A stretch of 64,000 bases of DNA from Astragalus membranaceus (taxonomy: Eukaryota; Streptophyta; Magnoliopsida; Fabales; Fabaceae). The position numbers and the translations under genes are program-made. Under the pieces are notes generated by a model. It did not search any database and was not told the origin of the DNA. It saw nothing but the letters and a program-made list of their open reading frames with translations. Location of the stretch: positions 87,278,270 through 87,342,269 of the forward strand of contig CM076850.1 in assembly GCA_039519185.1 (NCBI GenBank), read 5' to 3'. Of this stretch, positions 33,939 to 45,853 are shown in pieces (positions within the stretch are counted from its first letter, which is position 1; each line of letters opens with the position of its first letter).

Positions 33939-34211
33939 TATTATTACTATTATTATTATTGACAATGTTATAATAGAAGAGATTTTTTAAGAGGAAAAGT
34001 AAATTATATACATAAAGAAAAAAATATAAGGAGTATTCTAACCCAACATACAAGAAAGAGCTACCCAAAGGTACAAGTTTACTTTCTAAAAATACAATAT
34101 GAAGGAGCTCAATGCCATTCATAATATAAGTATATAGGCCCTTTAAAGCGGGTCAAAATCACTTCTTCCATCGGAAAAATATGATACGCTCCACAACTCA
34201 TAAAATCACTC

Positions 34212-34251
<40 letters not shown>

Positions 34252-34280
34252 TCTCTCTACAACGCATCTTTATCCACTAA
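33863..34280. other. Intergenic sequence with TTA and CT microsatellites
   Basis: A TTA repeat at about 33908-33960 and a CT repeat at about 34218-34258. No gene seen. Confidence 0.6.
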
Positions 34281-34289
34281 CAATTGCCA

Positions 34290-34600
34290 CTTTCATTTTA
34301 AAAAATGACTAAGATTAAGTAACCTAAGGTCCTTCACTCCCAATCCCCCTTCGCCTTTTGGTTTCCATACTTCGAACAACTTAACACATTAAAATTTATC
34401 TCTCCCCTTGGAACCTCTCCAAAGAAACCTCCTCCACAAGTGGACTACTAACACCTTTACTTTAAGAAACATGATGTAGAAATGAAGATACTTCCAAATT
34501 AATTAGCACAATCGCCCCCTAAACTAACACACTTGTTGCACCAAGAGACAATCCTCCTACACAACATGTCCAACATAGGCCTTATCCTAGAGATGATGTG
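34290..34600 (-). pseudogene. LINE reverse-transcriptase C-terminal remnant
   Basis: The minus strand reads RRIVSWCNKCVSLGG (about 34520-34590), LWRRFLWRGSKGRDK (about 34395-34450) and WKPKGEGGLGVKDLR (about 34323-34370). This is the order of conserved segments after the RT fingers/palm of plant L1-type LINEs. Stops and frame changes separate them. Confidence 0.68.
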
Positions 34601-35636
34601 ATCTTATCTAGCTCGACGCGAGTTTTGAGAGAGAAGCTCCCACTTCTCTCCTCCCAACCCTAGGGTTAGTGGCGGCTCTCCCCTCCACCATGGAGGTTCT
34701 CTCCTCCACCCTGGAGCTCTCTCCTCCTTTATGGAGGCCTTTTCCCTCCCCACCGGTTGGGGCTCATCGCCACTCTACCTTCATTCAAAACCTCCCGTGT
34801 CAACTCCCCACACCAACCCACATCTCGCCACCACCACACCCACCAAAACCCCATCCCTCCCTCCATACGCTACCCAAAGCCCATTACGCTTTCAATCCAC
34901 TGATCCATGCTCTCCTCAGACCTATTGCTGCCGACTCCACTGACCTGTTGCTCTTTCCGACCCTACAGACCACCAGGGAGCACCCCTACCTCCTTCTTGG
35001 GTCAAGATCTTTCACTGGAAAGATACTCCTACGATCTGGCGTCGGCGATATGGCCTCCACTTGAACTACCACCACCGCTCAAAGAGGAGGAATGGAAGGG
35101 ATCTCCTTTTCCCTCAAATTGTCGCATCTCAGGTTAGACATACCCTCTCTTGCATCTATTTGTTTAGCTCCTCTCCGGTCACCACTGAAACCGCGATGAC
35201 TCCAATACGATTTCCCTGGTTTTTCGGTCTTTCGGCAACATTCTGGTGTCCCTCTGTAAGTTCTGTTCTATGTTTTGTGTCTCAACATTTTTTGGCCTAA
35301 AGATGCATATCTAATGTTTGCTGAAAGTCCCAATAGAACTTCTGGCTGCCTAAGCACTTGGCTGTAGACCTTGGTGCATTATATGGTGATTGCTAAGACC
35401 TTTGGAGCTGAAACCTCTTCCGATGCCCTCCAATTACCATCTAGCCTCATTTTCTCAAGAAAAAGGGGTTAATCTTGAGAGCAACACAAGTCGAATGGAG
35501 CGTACACAAGTTAAAGATATCATCCGTGATTGGATTGGGAAAAAGACTGCAGAGTCTCAGTCACTGATTACCTCTACTTGGGAGCTGAAGCTACCGATAA
35601 TCTGGATGTTAGCTCGTTGTGTTTGGGATGGTTATG
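34601..35636. other. Unassigned sequence upstream of CACTA element 2
   Basis: A C-rich stretch with repeated CTCCTCCACC / ATGGAGG words (34665-34745) and overlapping ORFs up to 131 codons (34669-35064), Pro/Ser/His-rich in composition. A 114-codon ORF at 35390-35734 runs into the CACTA element. I recognise no domain. It could be the 5' part of another retroelement or a decayed gene. Confidence 0.35.
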
Positions 35637-36280
35637 CACTACAAAATAAGCTGATTAGCGTGGGAATTAGCGATGGAATTTTTAGTCCCTCGCTAATTCT
35701 GTCATTAGCGACGGAATTTTTAGTCTCTCGCTAATTAGCGATGGAATTTTCAGTCCCTCGCTAATTCCCTCGCTAATTTCTGACAGTTTTCAGATCGTAG
35801 GGCTTCGTGCAGGTGATTAGCGACAGAATTTTCAGTCCCCCGCTAATTCCCTCGTTAATTTTTTGACTTTTCAGCTTATTTATCCTCTCACACAATTATT
35901 CTCTCCTACTCTCCTCACACTCTTCACTCTTCTCTCTTCTTCTCTCCCACCTTCACCACCACCACCACCACCACAACATAATAATAATAATAATAACTAT
36001 ATAAAAAAACAGATTTAAAAAAATTAAAATAGTACATAATACAAGCCATTCTGATTGGGATACGTGGCTGTCAGACTTAGCGACGGAATTTGAATCCCTG
36101 GCTAATTAGCGACGGAATATTCCCTCGCTAATTAGCGAGGGATTCAAATTTCTGTCGCTAATCCTGTTAGCGAGGAGCAATTTAGCGAGGGACTGATTCC
36201 CTCGCTAATGGGCATTAGCGACGGATTTGGGGCATTTAGCGAGGGAAAAATCCCTCGCTAATGAGCAATTTTTTGTATTG
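35637..36280. mobile_element. Non-autonomous CACTA element 2 (644 bp), TSD ATG
   Basis: Begins CACTACAAAATAAGCTG and ends TTTTTTGTATTG (one change from TGTAGTG), flanked by ATG at 35634-35636 and 36281-36283. It has the same TTAGCGACGGAAT / CCCTCGCTAAT subterminal units as element 1 and a short CCA/TAA core, so it belongs to the same family. Confidence 0.82.
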
Positions 36281-36283
36281 ATG

Positions 36284-36539
36284 TATGGTCTCTAAACTGT
36301 CTAAATGTAATGGTTCCAATGCTCATATTCCTTGTGTAGTAGTTTCTATTAGAGTTGTTGATCCTAGTACGTGCATGGTTTGGAAAAAAGAGATGTGGAT
36401 TTCATTATCAATTGAATGGAGTATGTTACCTTAAAAAAAGAGTTGTGACCTTTTTCTTCATTTCATCTAATTGTGAGTTTGTGAGTTTTTTCATTATGGA
36501 ATTATATTTTTAACATAATTCCGGAATGTATTTTTTTAA
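36284..36539. other. Short intergenic stretch, nothing recognised
   Basis: AT-rich sequence between CACTA element 2 and the dispersed repeat. Confidence 0.4.
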
Positions 36540-36938
36540 TTCCGGATTTATTTGAAAAACATAAACCCAAAAAATTCTGAAAATGTCATTCCGAAATTAT
36601 GTCTTACATAGATAATTCTGGAAAAAATAAACAATTTGAAATTCTGAATTAAATTTTGATATTTTTGAAAGGGTAAAATTAGAATAAAATAAAATGTGGA
36701 GATATAGGGTATAGTTGTGGGGGTATAAAAATCAAAACCCCTGCTAATATTGGATAAGTCAAGCAAGTAAGCCCAAAAGAAAACAATGGACCACTAGCCC
36801 AAATGGCCCATAGCATAGAAGGAGCAGAAGGTAAAAGCAAATGTATTTGGACTAGAATTTGCTATGTGGTCTCTAAGATTTTCTTATATTTAGTCTATCA
36901 ATTCAATGTTGTATGAGTTCCTTCCTAAATTTGTGACA
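36540..36938. repeat. Dispersed repeat, copy A (partner at 62970-63355)
   Basis: About 400 bp shared with 62970-63355, including AAATTCTGAAAATGTCATTC, a GGGTATAATTGTGGGG-like segment and CCACTAGCCCAAATGGCCCA, in the same orientation and with scattered differences. No coding content. Confidence 0.8.
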
Positions 36939-38530
36939 TTGAATTAATTTTATGTTGTTTATATGTCACTGTTAATCACTTATATTGTCTGATTATTTAT
37001 TGGTAAATTGACTTGATTACCTCAAATCCTAAAATGTATAGTTTTATTCTATATTTTATTTATTTATTTAGAAGAACTCGGGTTATCTTCGTCTAGAGGT
37101 TAGAGATTAATTCCACGAGGTACTTAAATCCATTTAAAGGGTTGACTTTTATTCACGAGATTCATATTTAAAATTTTTAGCCACATGCTTAAGATACATG
37201 GTCATCTATTAATCGTATCACACTATGTTAGCACATTTTTTTGTTATTAATTTATGTTGTCTCGTTTTTCTAAAGAAACAAAAGAATAATGTATTAGTAT
37301 ATTAAGGCTTTTTGTCACAACTCGAGCCAAAACCCACCAACTCCAGCCAAAACCCAAGCAAATATTACAATAACAAAAAAAAACTACCTATCCTTTAGCA
37401 TTTCAGTAACTACGAAAAAAATTATGTTGTCTTGATAATATTATTAGGAGAATATTTGAAGTACAATAGATAATGGCACAAAGGATAAAAAAATAGATAA
37501 TATATGGTTCAATTTAATTATAAAAAAAATACAAAAGAGAGATAATGTTTCGACGTAAAATTTCTAGTGTTATTCGAGAATAACCTAAACAACACAACAA
37601 ATTCGACATTATCTTTGTAAACATAAATCTAGAATATACTCTTTAACGGCGCTTACTGATCAAGCAAGCACTAGCTATTAAATGACGTCCCCAAAATTAA
37701 TCTATCTTTGTATGGATTATTGAGCAAGTTAAGAATTGAATGATCTATCTTCGTATGGAATATTGAGCAAGTTTAGAATATAATATTGTGTAAATACTTA
37801 GGGTCGTTTCATAGTCAGGATAAAAGATACAAGATATGATAAGCTATCATTTTATCCTTTAATAAGTTTCAACTAAATAAAAGATCTTAATAATCTAAAA
37901 AAAAAATAAAAGATCTTAATTAAACTAGTCATTTATTTGTACCAAACTTCAATTATTCATATAGTATTTTTAATTAGGCTTACGTACATTTTTCACTGCA
38001 TTATTTTTATTCTATCACGATGCCAACAATTTTTTTCATTGGAATCTAAAAAAATATAGTAAAACTCCTTTCATTGGAATACAAGGAACCTTAGCCACCT
38101 TTACCTCATGAGGTATCTATCCCAGCGGACAAATCCTCAATGAGAAAGGGATTACCAAGGAATAAATAGCCAAGAGAATTCATCACATTAGCAATTTGCA
38201 TACCGAGCATGGAATAAATTGCTCTTCCACGAGGAACCGTCACCAGGCCCGAGTATTAATTAAAGGGTTCCGCGGAACTGGGAATACGCTTGAGAAAAGA
38301 ATTTAACAGGATTTTTGAAAAGATCAAAAGACCAGCTAAAATGAAAATTCGAAGAGACCATTTCGTCGTGATCATTGAGGTTTCCAACCTTCCGAAAAGC
38401 GACAAGGTTACTTGGGCAAACGTAAAAGAGCTTGTCAGCAAATTAAAATTATCTATCTATCAAAAAGGGACTGAAAAGAATTTCCAAGTTCGACACCTTA
38501 TGATGAAGTTGGACACCCATATTATCTCGC
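36939..38530. other. AT-rich intergenic region, no gene seen
   Basis: The ORF at 38290-38595 (101 codons, Lys-rich) has no recognised domain and overlaps the LINE-like stretch on the opposite strand. Confidence 0.4.
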
Positions 38531-38539
38531 CTATGACCT

Positions 38540-38665
38540 ATGACGCAAGTGCTCAAGCTTGGATTTACATCTCTCAATCTCATCACGAAATTTAGTCTTC
38601 AAATTCCAGCCCCAAGGGGTAAGAGCCGAAGCACAACTATTAAGTTTGGTCACAGTATATGATCA
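38540..38665 (-). pseudogene. Possible LINE spacer fragment
   Basis: The minus strand reads NSCASALTPWGWNLKTKFRD followed by EIERCKSKLEHLR. This resembles the stretch between endonuclease and reverse transcriptase in plant LINEs (C..AL..W......I......LE.LR). It is short and isolated. Confidence 0.35.
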
Positions 38666-39500
38666 TCATTAGCCTTAAACCAACCATCATGAACAACTTG
38701 TACAAGATTCGTTCGGACAACTACACATTCTCAATGTATAGAAGTAGATAATAAAACAATAAAATGATAGTAATAAACTTAATTTTCTGTTCCGTTTCAT
38801 CCAATTTCTCTCAAATTGGTATGTAAGAAAAAGGAGGGTAAGTAATGAAATAGAGGAGAATTGATATCATCACTCACTATTTTATTTCATCTTTTTTATT
38901 TTTTAAGATCCAAACAACATAAGACTTTCTTATATATATATATATATAAGATCCAAACAACTTATTTTTATATATATATATATATATGTATATAATTAAG
39001 CAGAAATCTATATAAACGAGAGGAAGGAAAAGATAGGGTAGGTGCATGGAGTGGTGAAGATGCGATTTCTGGCCCAAGTTGATTCATAGGCATGGGGGAG
39101 ATACTTATTGAGATCTTGTTTGTTTTTAAACACTTGATATTCCAAAATCATTTACAAGAGTTTGCTCCAACCAAACAGGTACTTATTTCCTTTACTCATG
39201 AAAAGTTTATTTCTAGTTGCTTCTAATAGCAAAAATGTCTTTCTCAAGCATCCTCAACTGCTTGTGCAAATTTAGCTTCCTTTTTGCATTTCCAAAGAAT
39301 ATTATGACAGTTTCTATTGTGTGTGTGTGTGTGTAATGTATGGCATGAGAAAACATCCCAATTTCTATGGTTCAACAACACTCTTTCAAACCTCCTCTCA
39401 CCCAATATAAAATGCAATTGAATCCCTCTCTCCCCCATCCTCACAACATTAAAATCTCTCACCAACGGACCCTCAATTTTTTAGTACCCCACCACTTGCT
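38666..39500. other. Upstream region of the glycine-rich protein gene
   Basis: TA microsatellites at about 38933-38949 and 38970-38987 and a TG repeat at about 39318-39334. No clear TATA box was assigned. Confidence 0.45.
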
Positions 39501-39521
39501 TTGCCAATCCTTGACTTGACT

Positions 39522-40115
39522 ATGATGAAGGTAATGTTTCTTGCATTGTTCTTACTACTTATTTCAAGTACCCAAGCCATATCAGCAAAAGGCTTCAATA
39601 CAAGTTCAACTCCAATCCAAAGCAATGGACAAGCACATGAGCTTCTTGGTAAGATTTCTACTTTTCAAACAATCACTAACTTAATGTTTCAAAAATTTTT
39701 TATTTTTATTTTTTATGTATCATTCTTTTCACTCTCTCACTTTTATTTATATTTGTGTTATTATTCTATGATAGGGAAATTATATGGAAATGGTAGTACA
39801 GAAAACTCCACAAGGTTGAACCACAAAGATGTGTTTGTGGCAAGTGAAAATGAACACAAACATGAACTATCTGTTACCATAAGAAAAGGAGGAGGTGGAG
39901 GAGGAAGGGAGGGAGGAGGAGGTGGAGGAGGAAGGGGAGGAGGAGGCGGCCGCGGAGGAGGAAAACGAGGAGGAAAGGTTGGTGCTGGAGCTGGAATGAA
40001 AGGTGGACACCATCGTAATGCTGCATCAACAATATTTCCAGAGACTCACTTTTGGGTTCCAAAATTTACTTCATATTTGAGCTTGGCTTTAACAACCTTG
40101 TTTCTCATCTACTGA
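39522..40115 (+). CDS. Small secreted glycine-rich protein with C-terminal hydrophobic tail
   Basis: Exons 39522-39648 and 39775-40115 (GT..AG, phase 1) give 155 aa. The N-terminus MMKVMFLALFLLLISSTQAISA is a clear signal peptide. A polar middle follows, then a Gly-rich run of GGGGGG/GRGGG units with Arg and Lys (about residues 85-120). The last 15 or so residues (LSLALTTLFLIY) are hydrophobic and end at the stop, as in proteins that receive a GPI anchor or a tail membrane segment. A cell-surface or wall role is inference. The 126-bp intron is a multiple of three with no stop, so an unspliced transcript would encode a longer protein with an extra Phe/Leu/Tyr-rich hydrophobic segment. The start at 39522 is chosen because the upstream in-frame codon at 39501 is TTG. 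Confidence 0.62.
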   Translation: MMKVMFLALFLLLISSTQAISAKGFNTSSTPIQSNGQAHELLGKISTFQTITNLMFQKFFIFIFYVSFFSLSHFYLYLCYYSMIGKLYGNGSTENSTRLNHKDVFVASENEHKHELSVTIRKGGGGGGREGGGGGGGRGGGGGRGGGKRGGKVGAGAGMKGGHHRNAASTIFPETHFWVPKFTSYLSLALTTLFLIY

Positions 40116-40780
40116 TTACTTATGTTACTTCTTTAATGTCCCTACGTTGATGGTAACTTTACTACCTTTAAGATATATATATATATATATATATATAAAA
40201 GTGTGGTTAGGAAAATATTGGGTTGTTGATTAGTTTGTGTAAGGTTTCCCCTGAAAGGATCATTTGAAGATGTATGAACAGATGTAGTAAGTGTGCTTGC
40301 TGATAATTTATAATGTAGTATGAAAATGCATGTAGCATGTAGCATGTAGCATGATAAGAATAGATGTATGAATCTTTGCATGTAACTAGGAGAAAAAGAA
40401 CCGAAACAATTACTGTCTTTATACTTAATATTTGCATTTACCTTACAAAGAATTTAATAAAAAGTTCAGCGAGGGGGAAATTAGATGCAGGCCAAAAATA
40501 GTTGTTTGGGGGGTGCTAAATGCAAAAACAATTCTTTCTCCTAGAATTAATTCTAGCAGAAGCAACTCCAGAAGCAACTCCTTGTAGTTTTTCATTCTAG
40601 CTAGAATCAATTCTAGTTAAGCCACTATATGAACTGACTGGACTAACTTTCATCCTTCCAATGGCCTTTCTATTGGTTTTTTAATAAAAACCTAAAATAA
40701 CCTCAGGAGTTGGCAACGACTATATCATACACTAGATAGCCGTTGCCCCAGCAGTCATTATAAACAGAAATCTGTTTATA
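40116..40780. other. 3' flank of the glycine-rich gene; no further gene
   Basis: A TA repeat at about 40173-40197 and a triple GCATGTA / AGCATGT repeat near 40330-40350. Otherwise unremarkable. Confidence 0.45.
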
Positions 40781-41800
40781 TTACAATTTCTGTTTTAAAG
40801 AAAAAGCAGTTACAAATCAGTTACACTGTAACTGACTATAACCACCCACTGAGGGGTGTATTACATTGTATATATAGGCACAACCTGTACAGTTTTATAC
40901 AACAGTTTTATGAAATAAAATTTACAAGCGCTTTATTCAAAGTTTCTATACCCTAAGTTCTGTTGCTCCCACTTCTTCTTCTGTATAATCATCTTCTGTT
41001 CAGTGTGTGTGAGCCGTCTTCCTTCAGCAAGTGGCTGATCTCAGTCTCACATACAAAGAAAAGAACACAGTGGTTAGTATAGGTTTTTAGTGACTGAAAA
41101 ATCTCAGAAAAGAAAACAAAGAGAGAGTGAGGGTGAGAAATTAATTACCTTTGTTTCTCAGTGTGAGAATCAAACCGTTGATGATCTTCAAGGCGTGAAG
41201 ATCCAGTACATGCAAAACACAAGATTCAGAAGGTTAATAGTGTTCAGCACAGCAACAACTCAGTAAACAAGAAAAGATCAGAGGAGTGTTCTTTACCTCT
41301 TATTGAAGATCCAGGCAACAGATCTACGAAGACCTGCAGCAAAACATCAAGACACAGTGTTAGGGTTCACTGTGTATCAACAAACAGCAAACAGAAACAA
41401 AACAGAGGTTAAGAAAGGAGATCTACCTTGTTTTGTGAAGCTTCAAGTGTGCTGTGTCCAGATCCAGAAGCAGTTCACCAGAAAAGAAGAACAACAACTG
41501 AGTCAGTCTCTTGAAATTAGGGTTTCAAGAAAACAGTGAAGGAGATCGAAGAAACCAAAGAGAAAGAAAGCGATATACCTTCAGTTGCAGTGAAGCGAAG
41601 CTTCGCTGCATTTCTGGACGTGATTTCAGCAAAGAATCATCAAGATTCAAGAACTCAGTGAAGAAGACAAAGTTCCAGAGGGTGAGAGAAAGAAGAGAGC
41701 GTGGTATCTTGATTTTCTGGTCAACTAGGGTTTCAAAGCCTTTTTTATACTCCAGGTCAGAGGATCCGCGTGTTGACCCACGCACACCGGGTCCGGGTGC
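40781..41800. other. Possible LTR or promoter remnant
   Basis: GTAACTGACTATAACC, then TGTATATATAGGCAC (TATA-like, about 40868-40880) and AATAAAATTTACAAGCG look like the U3/R part of a Ty1/copia-type LTR. The following 800 bp is GAA/CAG-rich with no domain. No LTR ends or second copy could be found, so this is weak. Confidence 0.3.
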
Positions 41801-42614
41801 GCAATTACACGCTTCAGTTTTTTGTTTGCAAGACATGCGTGTAACTGAAGAGGACTGGGCCAAGTTGGGCCTGAGAACTGCTAGTTGCACCCCCTGTAAT
41901 TGCTTATACATCCTGCAAGTGAAAAATGGCAAAAATTCATTACTTTCTACATTTTTCTAGAGTTAAAGACACTTATCTCTGCTGGATTCTTCCATATTTC
42001 CCTCTTAACTATCATGATTTTGTGCCCAAGACAAGAAAAGGAGGAAAGAATATCATATTATTGTTCACCCAACCTCCCTACATTTTTGGATGGATGCCGC
42101 CTCTGGGTTAATTTGCAGAGTTGCAAATTGCAATCTCTAGGTTTGGGAAGAAGGAGGAATTGGGCTCCAAGGCCCTTTTATTTTTTTTCTTACACAAGCC
42201 AATTAATGTAAATGACAAAAAACTATAAAAGAATTTGTTAATTTTTTTTGGTACAAAAATAATTTGTTAATTAATAATATATATATATATATATGAGTAA
42301 AAAAAAGTATACAATATATATTTCTAAAAATATTAAATAATATATGTAACTATTTTATTAAATTTTAAGTTTTTAATATAATTCTAAGTTGAAACCTATT
42401 TTGGTAAATTTACACCCAAAATCAATTTTGATCAAAACTATCCAAACAACACATATTCGTAAGAACCACTTTTTCGTTAAGGTATCCAAACAAAAATCAT
42501 GTTACATTAAATTCACTTTTAGCGAAAATCAATTCTACAAAATCAATTTTGTTAAAATTGATTCTCGTCACCGCAGAACCAAACATACACAAAGTGAAAT
42601 TACCTAAATATCCT
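41801..42614. other. Intergenic sequence, no gene seen
   Basis: ORFs of 60-150 codons overlap on both strands without domain content. A short AATCAATTTT-rich stretch lies at 42415-42560. Confidence 0.35.
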
Positions 42615-43398
42615 CCAATTATTTAGTTGGGAAAAGTGTTATAAGATTGGTATTTTGGTAGTAGGTAAATGGTATAGATATAGATTTCATATTCTTTATT
42701 ATGTTCCAAACAATAACTACCAACATGGATTGGTCCGAGCGGTAACAGAGTTCGGATACGAGTCTGCAATGACACTGTACAACAATGACACGGTAACCCA
42801 AAAAATGTTCCAGACAATAACTCAAATCTATTATATTTGTCACATCTTTTACTCTTTTCTCCCTCCTCTCTCACATATTTCTCACTTCAGAATTTCTTTT
42901 TAGAACCAAACACACCATAAAAGTTCAGCCTTATAATGTCAAAAGCACTTTTAGCACCTTCCACCGCCAAACCAAACATGCGCTCACTTTTTCAAACTTT
43001 TTCACTTTTTCACTCTCACACTTTTTCAAACTTTTCACTTTTTCACTCTCTTCTCCTCTTCTTCTAATTCTCTCATTTCTCTAATTTTCAAACTTTTTCA
43101 CTCTCTTCTCCTCTTTCTTCCCCTAATTCTCTTATTTCTCTATTTTTCACAATATACCTACTTTAATGTCATCTACATGTCACCTTCATTTTTCCTCTTT
43201 ACTATTTTAAAAATTTTCAAAATTTGACAAAATTTTAATATCCGTTTTTTTACACGGGGTAATATTTAGGCTAATTAAATCTGTCAACTTTAAAATTGTC
43301 TTGAGATAATGTTCAGATTAATTAAATTTTGCCTGAGTTCATACATTACCCACTACCAAAATAACAATCTTATCCTTTTCCCAACTAAGCAATTGGAG
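42615..43398. repeat. Element bounded by about 50-bp inverted repeats
   Basis: 42615-42667 (AGTTGGGAAAAGTG..AAGATTGG..TTTTGGTAGT) pairs with 43343-43398 (ACTACCAAAAT..CAATCTTAT..TTTTCCCAACT). No target duplication was found with confidence. The right part overlaps the direct repeat described next. Confidence 0.6.
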
Positions 43399-43766
43399 TT
43401 TATTTAGGTAATTTCATTTTTTCACTTTTCACTCTCACACACTTTTTCAAACTTTTTCAATATCTTCTCCTCTTTCTTCCGCTAACTCTGATCATTTCTC
43501 TATTTTTCACGATATATCTACTTTAATTTCATCTACATGTCTTATTCAATTTTCCTTTTTACTATTTTAAAAATTATCGAAATTTTGATAAAGTTTTAAT
43601 ATTCTGTTTTTTTTACACGGGGTAATATTCGGATTAATTAAGTTTGTCTATTTTAAATTTGTCAAAATTTTCACGGGGTAATGTTCGAACTGATTAAATT
43701 GTGTCTGAGTTCATACATAAAAATAAAACGACAGCACCTATGCGTAGGCACAGGTATACTGCTAGT
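43000..43766. mobile_element. Direct repeat ending in a possible Helitron 3' terminus
   Basis: About 43000-43345 is repeated in diverged form at about 43425-43720, including ACACGGGGTAATATT and TCTGAGTTCATACAT-like phrases. The second copy is followed by CACCTATGCGTAGGCAC, a short hairpin (CCTA/TAGG), then a few bases and CTAG plus T at 43762-43766. That is the arrangement of plant Helitron 3' ends. A 5' TC end could not be fixed. Confidence 0.4.
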
Positions 43767-44262
43767 GTCCTTGGAAAACTTCCTTATATTTTTTTAGTTC
43801 ATATCTTTAAAATATATTTTTTTATTCTAACTGAATTAAATAATGCTTTTTATATACTAAAAAAATTAACTTAGTTACTTAATTTAGTTTCCTAAATAGT
43901 TTGTTATTTGATTTATTTAAAATAAACCATCATAATAATAAAACTATTAATATGTTTTTCTAATATCTATATACATTGTAAAGTATTATAAAACGATCGC
44001 TTTTATGAAAGTTTTTTTTTATGATACGTATATAGCGTTCAGTTATTTAATTTTTTTATACAAATATAACTTCAAATATTTTTTTACCGTATTATTAGTG
44101 CGCAATATTTATTAGCTTTGCCGATAACTAATCTATACTGGGGAACCTAGATGGCCACGAATACCCAGGTTTGCCTGCCACATCTAATATTCGAACTCGA
44201 GACCTTTGGGTTGGATCCGGGTCCAATTACCGCTTGAAACAACCCTTGTTAGTATAACTTCA

Positions 44263-44295
<33 letters not shown>

Positions 44296-44440
44296 GAGTG
44301 AATAAAAAGTGGAAAAATAGTTAAGTGTCGTCTAATCATTCTCCTACTTCTCTCTACATGCGAGGAGAAACAAAATGAGTGCGGATTCCATAAATTTTTG
44401 GTCTATGTACTCTATTTCTACCCATTCTTTTTTTTTATTA
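43767..44440. other. AT-rich intergenic sequence with a TA microsatellite
   Basis: A TA repeat at about 44268-44296. A TTCGAACTCGAGACC motif near 44190 resembles a Pol III B box on the minus strand. No gene seen. Confidence 0.4.
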
Positions 44441-44444
44441 CATA

Positions 44445-45002
44445 GAGGGCCTAACACTTAGAGTAAAGACTCCTCTCAAATCATACTCAACTATAGCGAA
44501 TAATTTATCAGGAACTCTAGAATAAAACACCATAGGAAACTGATTGCTCACACGCCATTGCAGCTAACCCATTTGCACATTGGTTTGTTTCCCTATAGGT
44601 AGGAAAAATCCTCACTTCCCTACCTATATATCATGAACTAAAGTTTTAATTTTCTGCAGCAACTTCCACCCTTCATGGCTCCCAACCTCAGCATTGTTCA
44701 ACTGCTTGACTACAATATGAGTTAGGGTTCACATCCAATATTTTATACCCGCTTCTCTTGGCTAAGATAGGACCCTCATAAACACCCCACAATTCAGCTA
44801 CATAGCTATTGCAATTACCTAGGAATTTAGAAAAACCACCGAACCAATCACCTTTAGAACTTCTTAGCACTCCCCACATCCAGCAATACCCCTACTAAAA
44901 TGACTAGCACCAGCAAAATTAAGCTTCACCCAACCATTGTCTAGAGGCCTCCAACAAGTTTGAATCACCACCTTATTGTTTGTAGTTACATATACTTGAT
45001 TC
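44445..45002 (-). pseudogene. LINE C-terminal RNase H domain, target of the big CACTA insertion
   Basis: Reading leftward from 45002: RPLDNGWVKLNFAGAS, then GVLRSSKGDWFGGFSKF, then NSYVAELWGVYEGPILA, then YRETNQCANGLAAMAC. This order is that of the RNase H-type (RVT_3) domain at the end of plant LINE polyproteins. The acidic Glu of the AELWG motif is present. Frames change between segments. The sequence stops at the CACTA insertion at 45006. Confidence 0.75.
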
Positions 45003-45853
45003 TTCCACTAGTGCAAAATTAGCTTTAAAAAGCACTATTTTGAATCGGTTGTTTGGATAACCGATTCCAAATGTGGACGCGGTGGTAAATTTGCAATTAA
45101 ATGGAAGTGTGACAGATTTTTTTAGACATTAAGAATCAGTTGTTTAAACAACCGATTCTAAATGTGCCAATTTAGACATTTGGAATCGGTTCTTTAAACA
45201 AGCGATTCCGAATAACTACATTCAGAATCGGTTCTTTAAACAACCGATTCATAAGGCCTGTTTCATTACAATTTTCACGATCCCCCCTTGTTTTTTCAGT
45301 TTCCCTCTCACACTTTCCTCTCAAACCCTAACAGCAAATCCCTCGTGTCTCTGTTCTCATCCCTCTCCCTCGCAGCTTATCTCTTCGCAGCAAACCACTC
45401 GCACCTCATCTCTTCGCCGCAAATCCCTCGCAGCTCATCTCTTCGTTCTCATCCCTTGCAGCTCATCACTCGTTCTCATCCCTCTCACACGTTCTCAGCA
45501 AATCCCTCGCAGCTCTTTGCAGGAAATCCCCTTCGTTCTCATCACTCGCATCTCTTCACAGCTCATCCCTGGCATCTCTGTCGCATTTCAGTTTCCTCCT
45601 TCGTTCTCTCGCATCTCTTAACTCCGTCGCATCCCTTAACTCCGTCGCATCCCTCTCACGCGGTATTTCTCTTCTTCTCAGCATCTGTTCCCTTATAGCG
45701 CGTTCTCTTTCTCAGCTCACTTCCTCAGTTGCTGTCTTCAGGTGTAAAACGTTGTCATCATCTCGCTGCCACCAGGTGTAGAATGTTGCCGTCATCTCGC
45801 TGCTACCGTTCCCTCATCTCGCTGCTACCAGGTTCGCCTCGTCTTTTATTTTT

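Noticed and set aside
34669..35137. Pro/Ser/His-rich ORFs that could be a host protein
   Set aside because: Composition mirrors C-rich repeated DNA, three frames are open at once, and no domain or splice structure is convincing.
38290..38595. 101-codon Lys-rich ORF on the plus strand
   Set aside because: No family recognised, and the opposite strand reads a LINE-like segment at its end, so this is likely antisense to retroelement debris.
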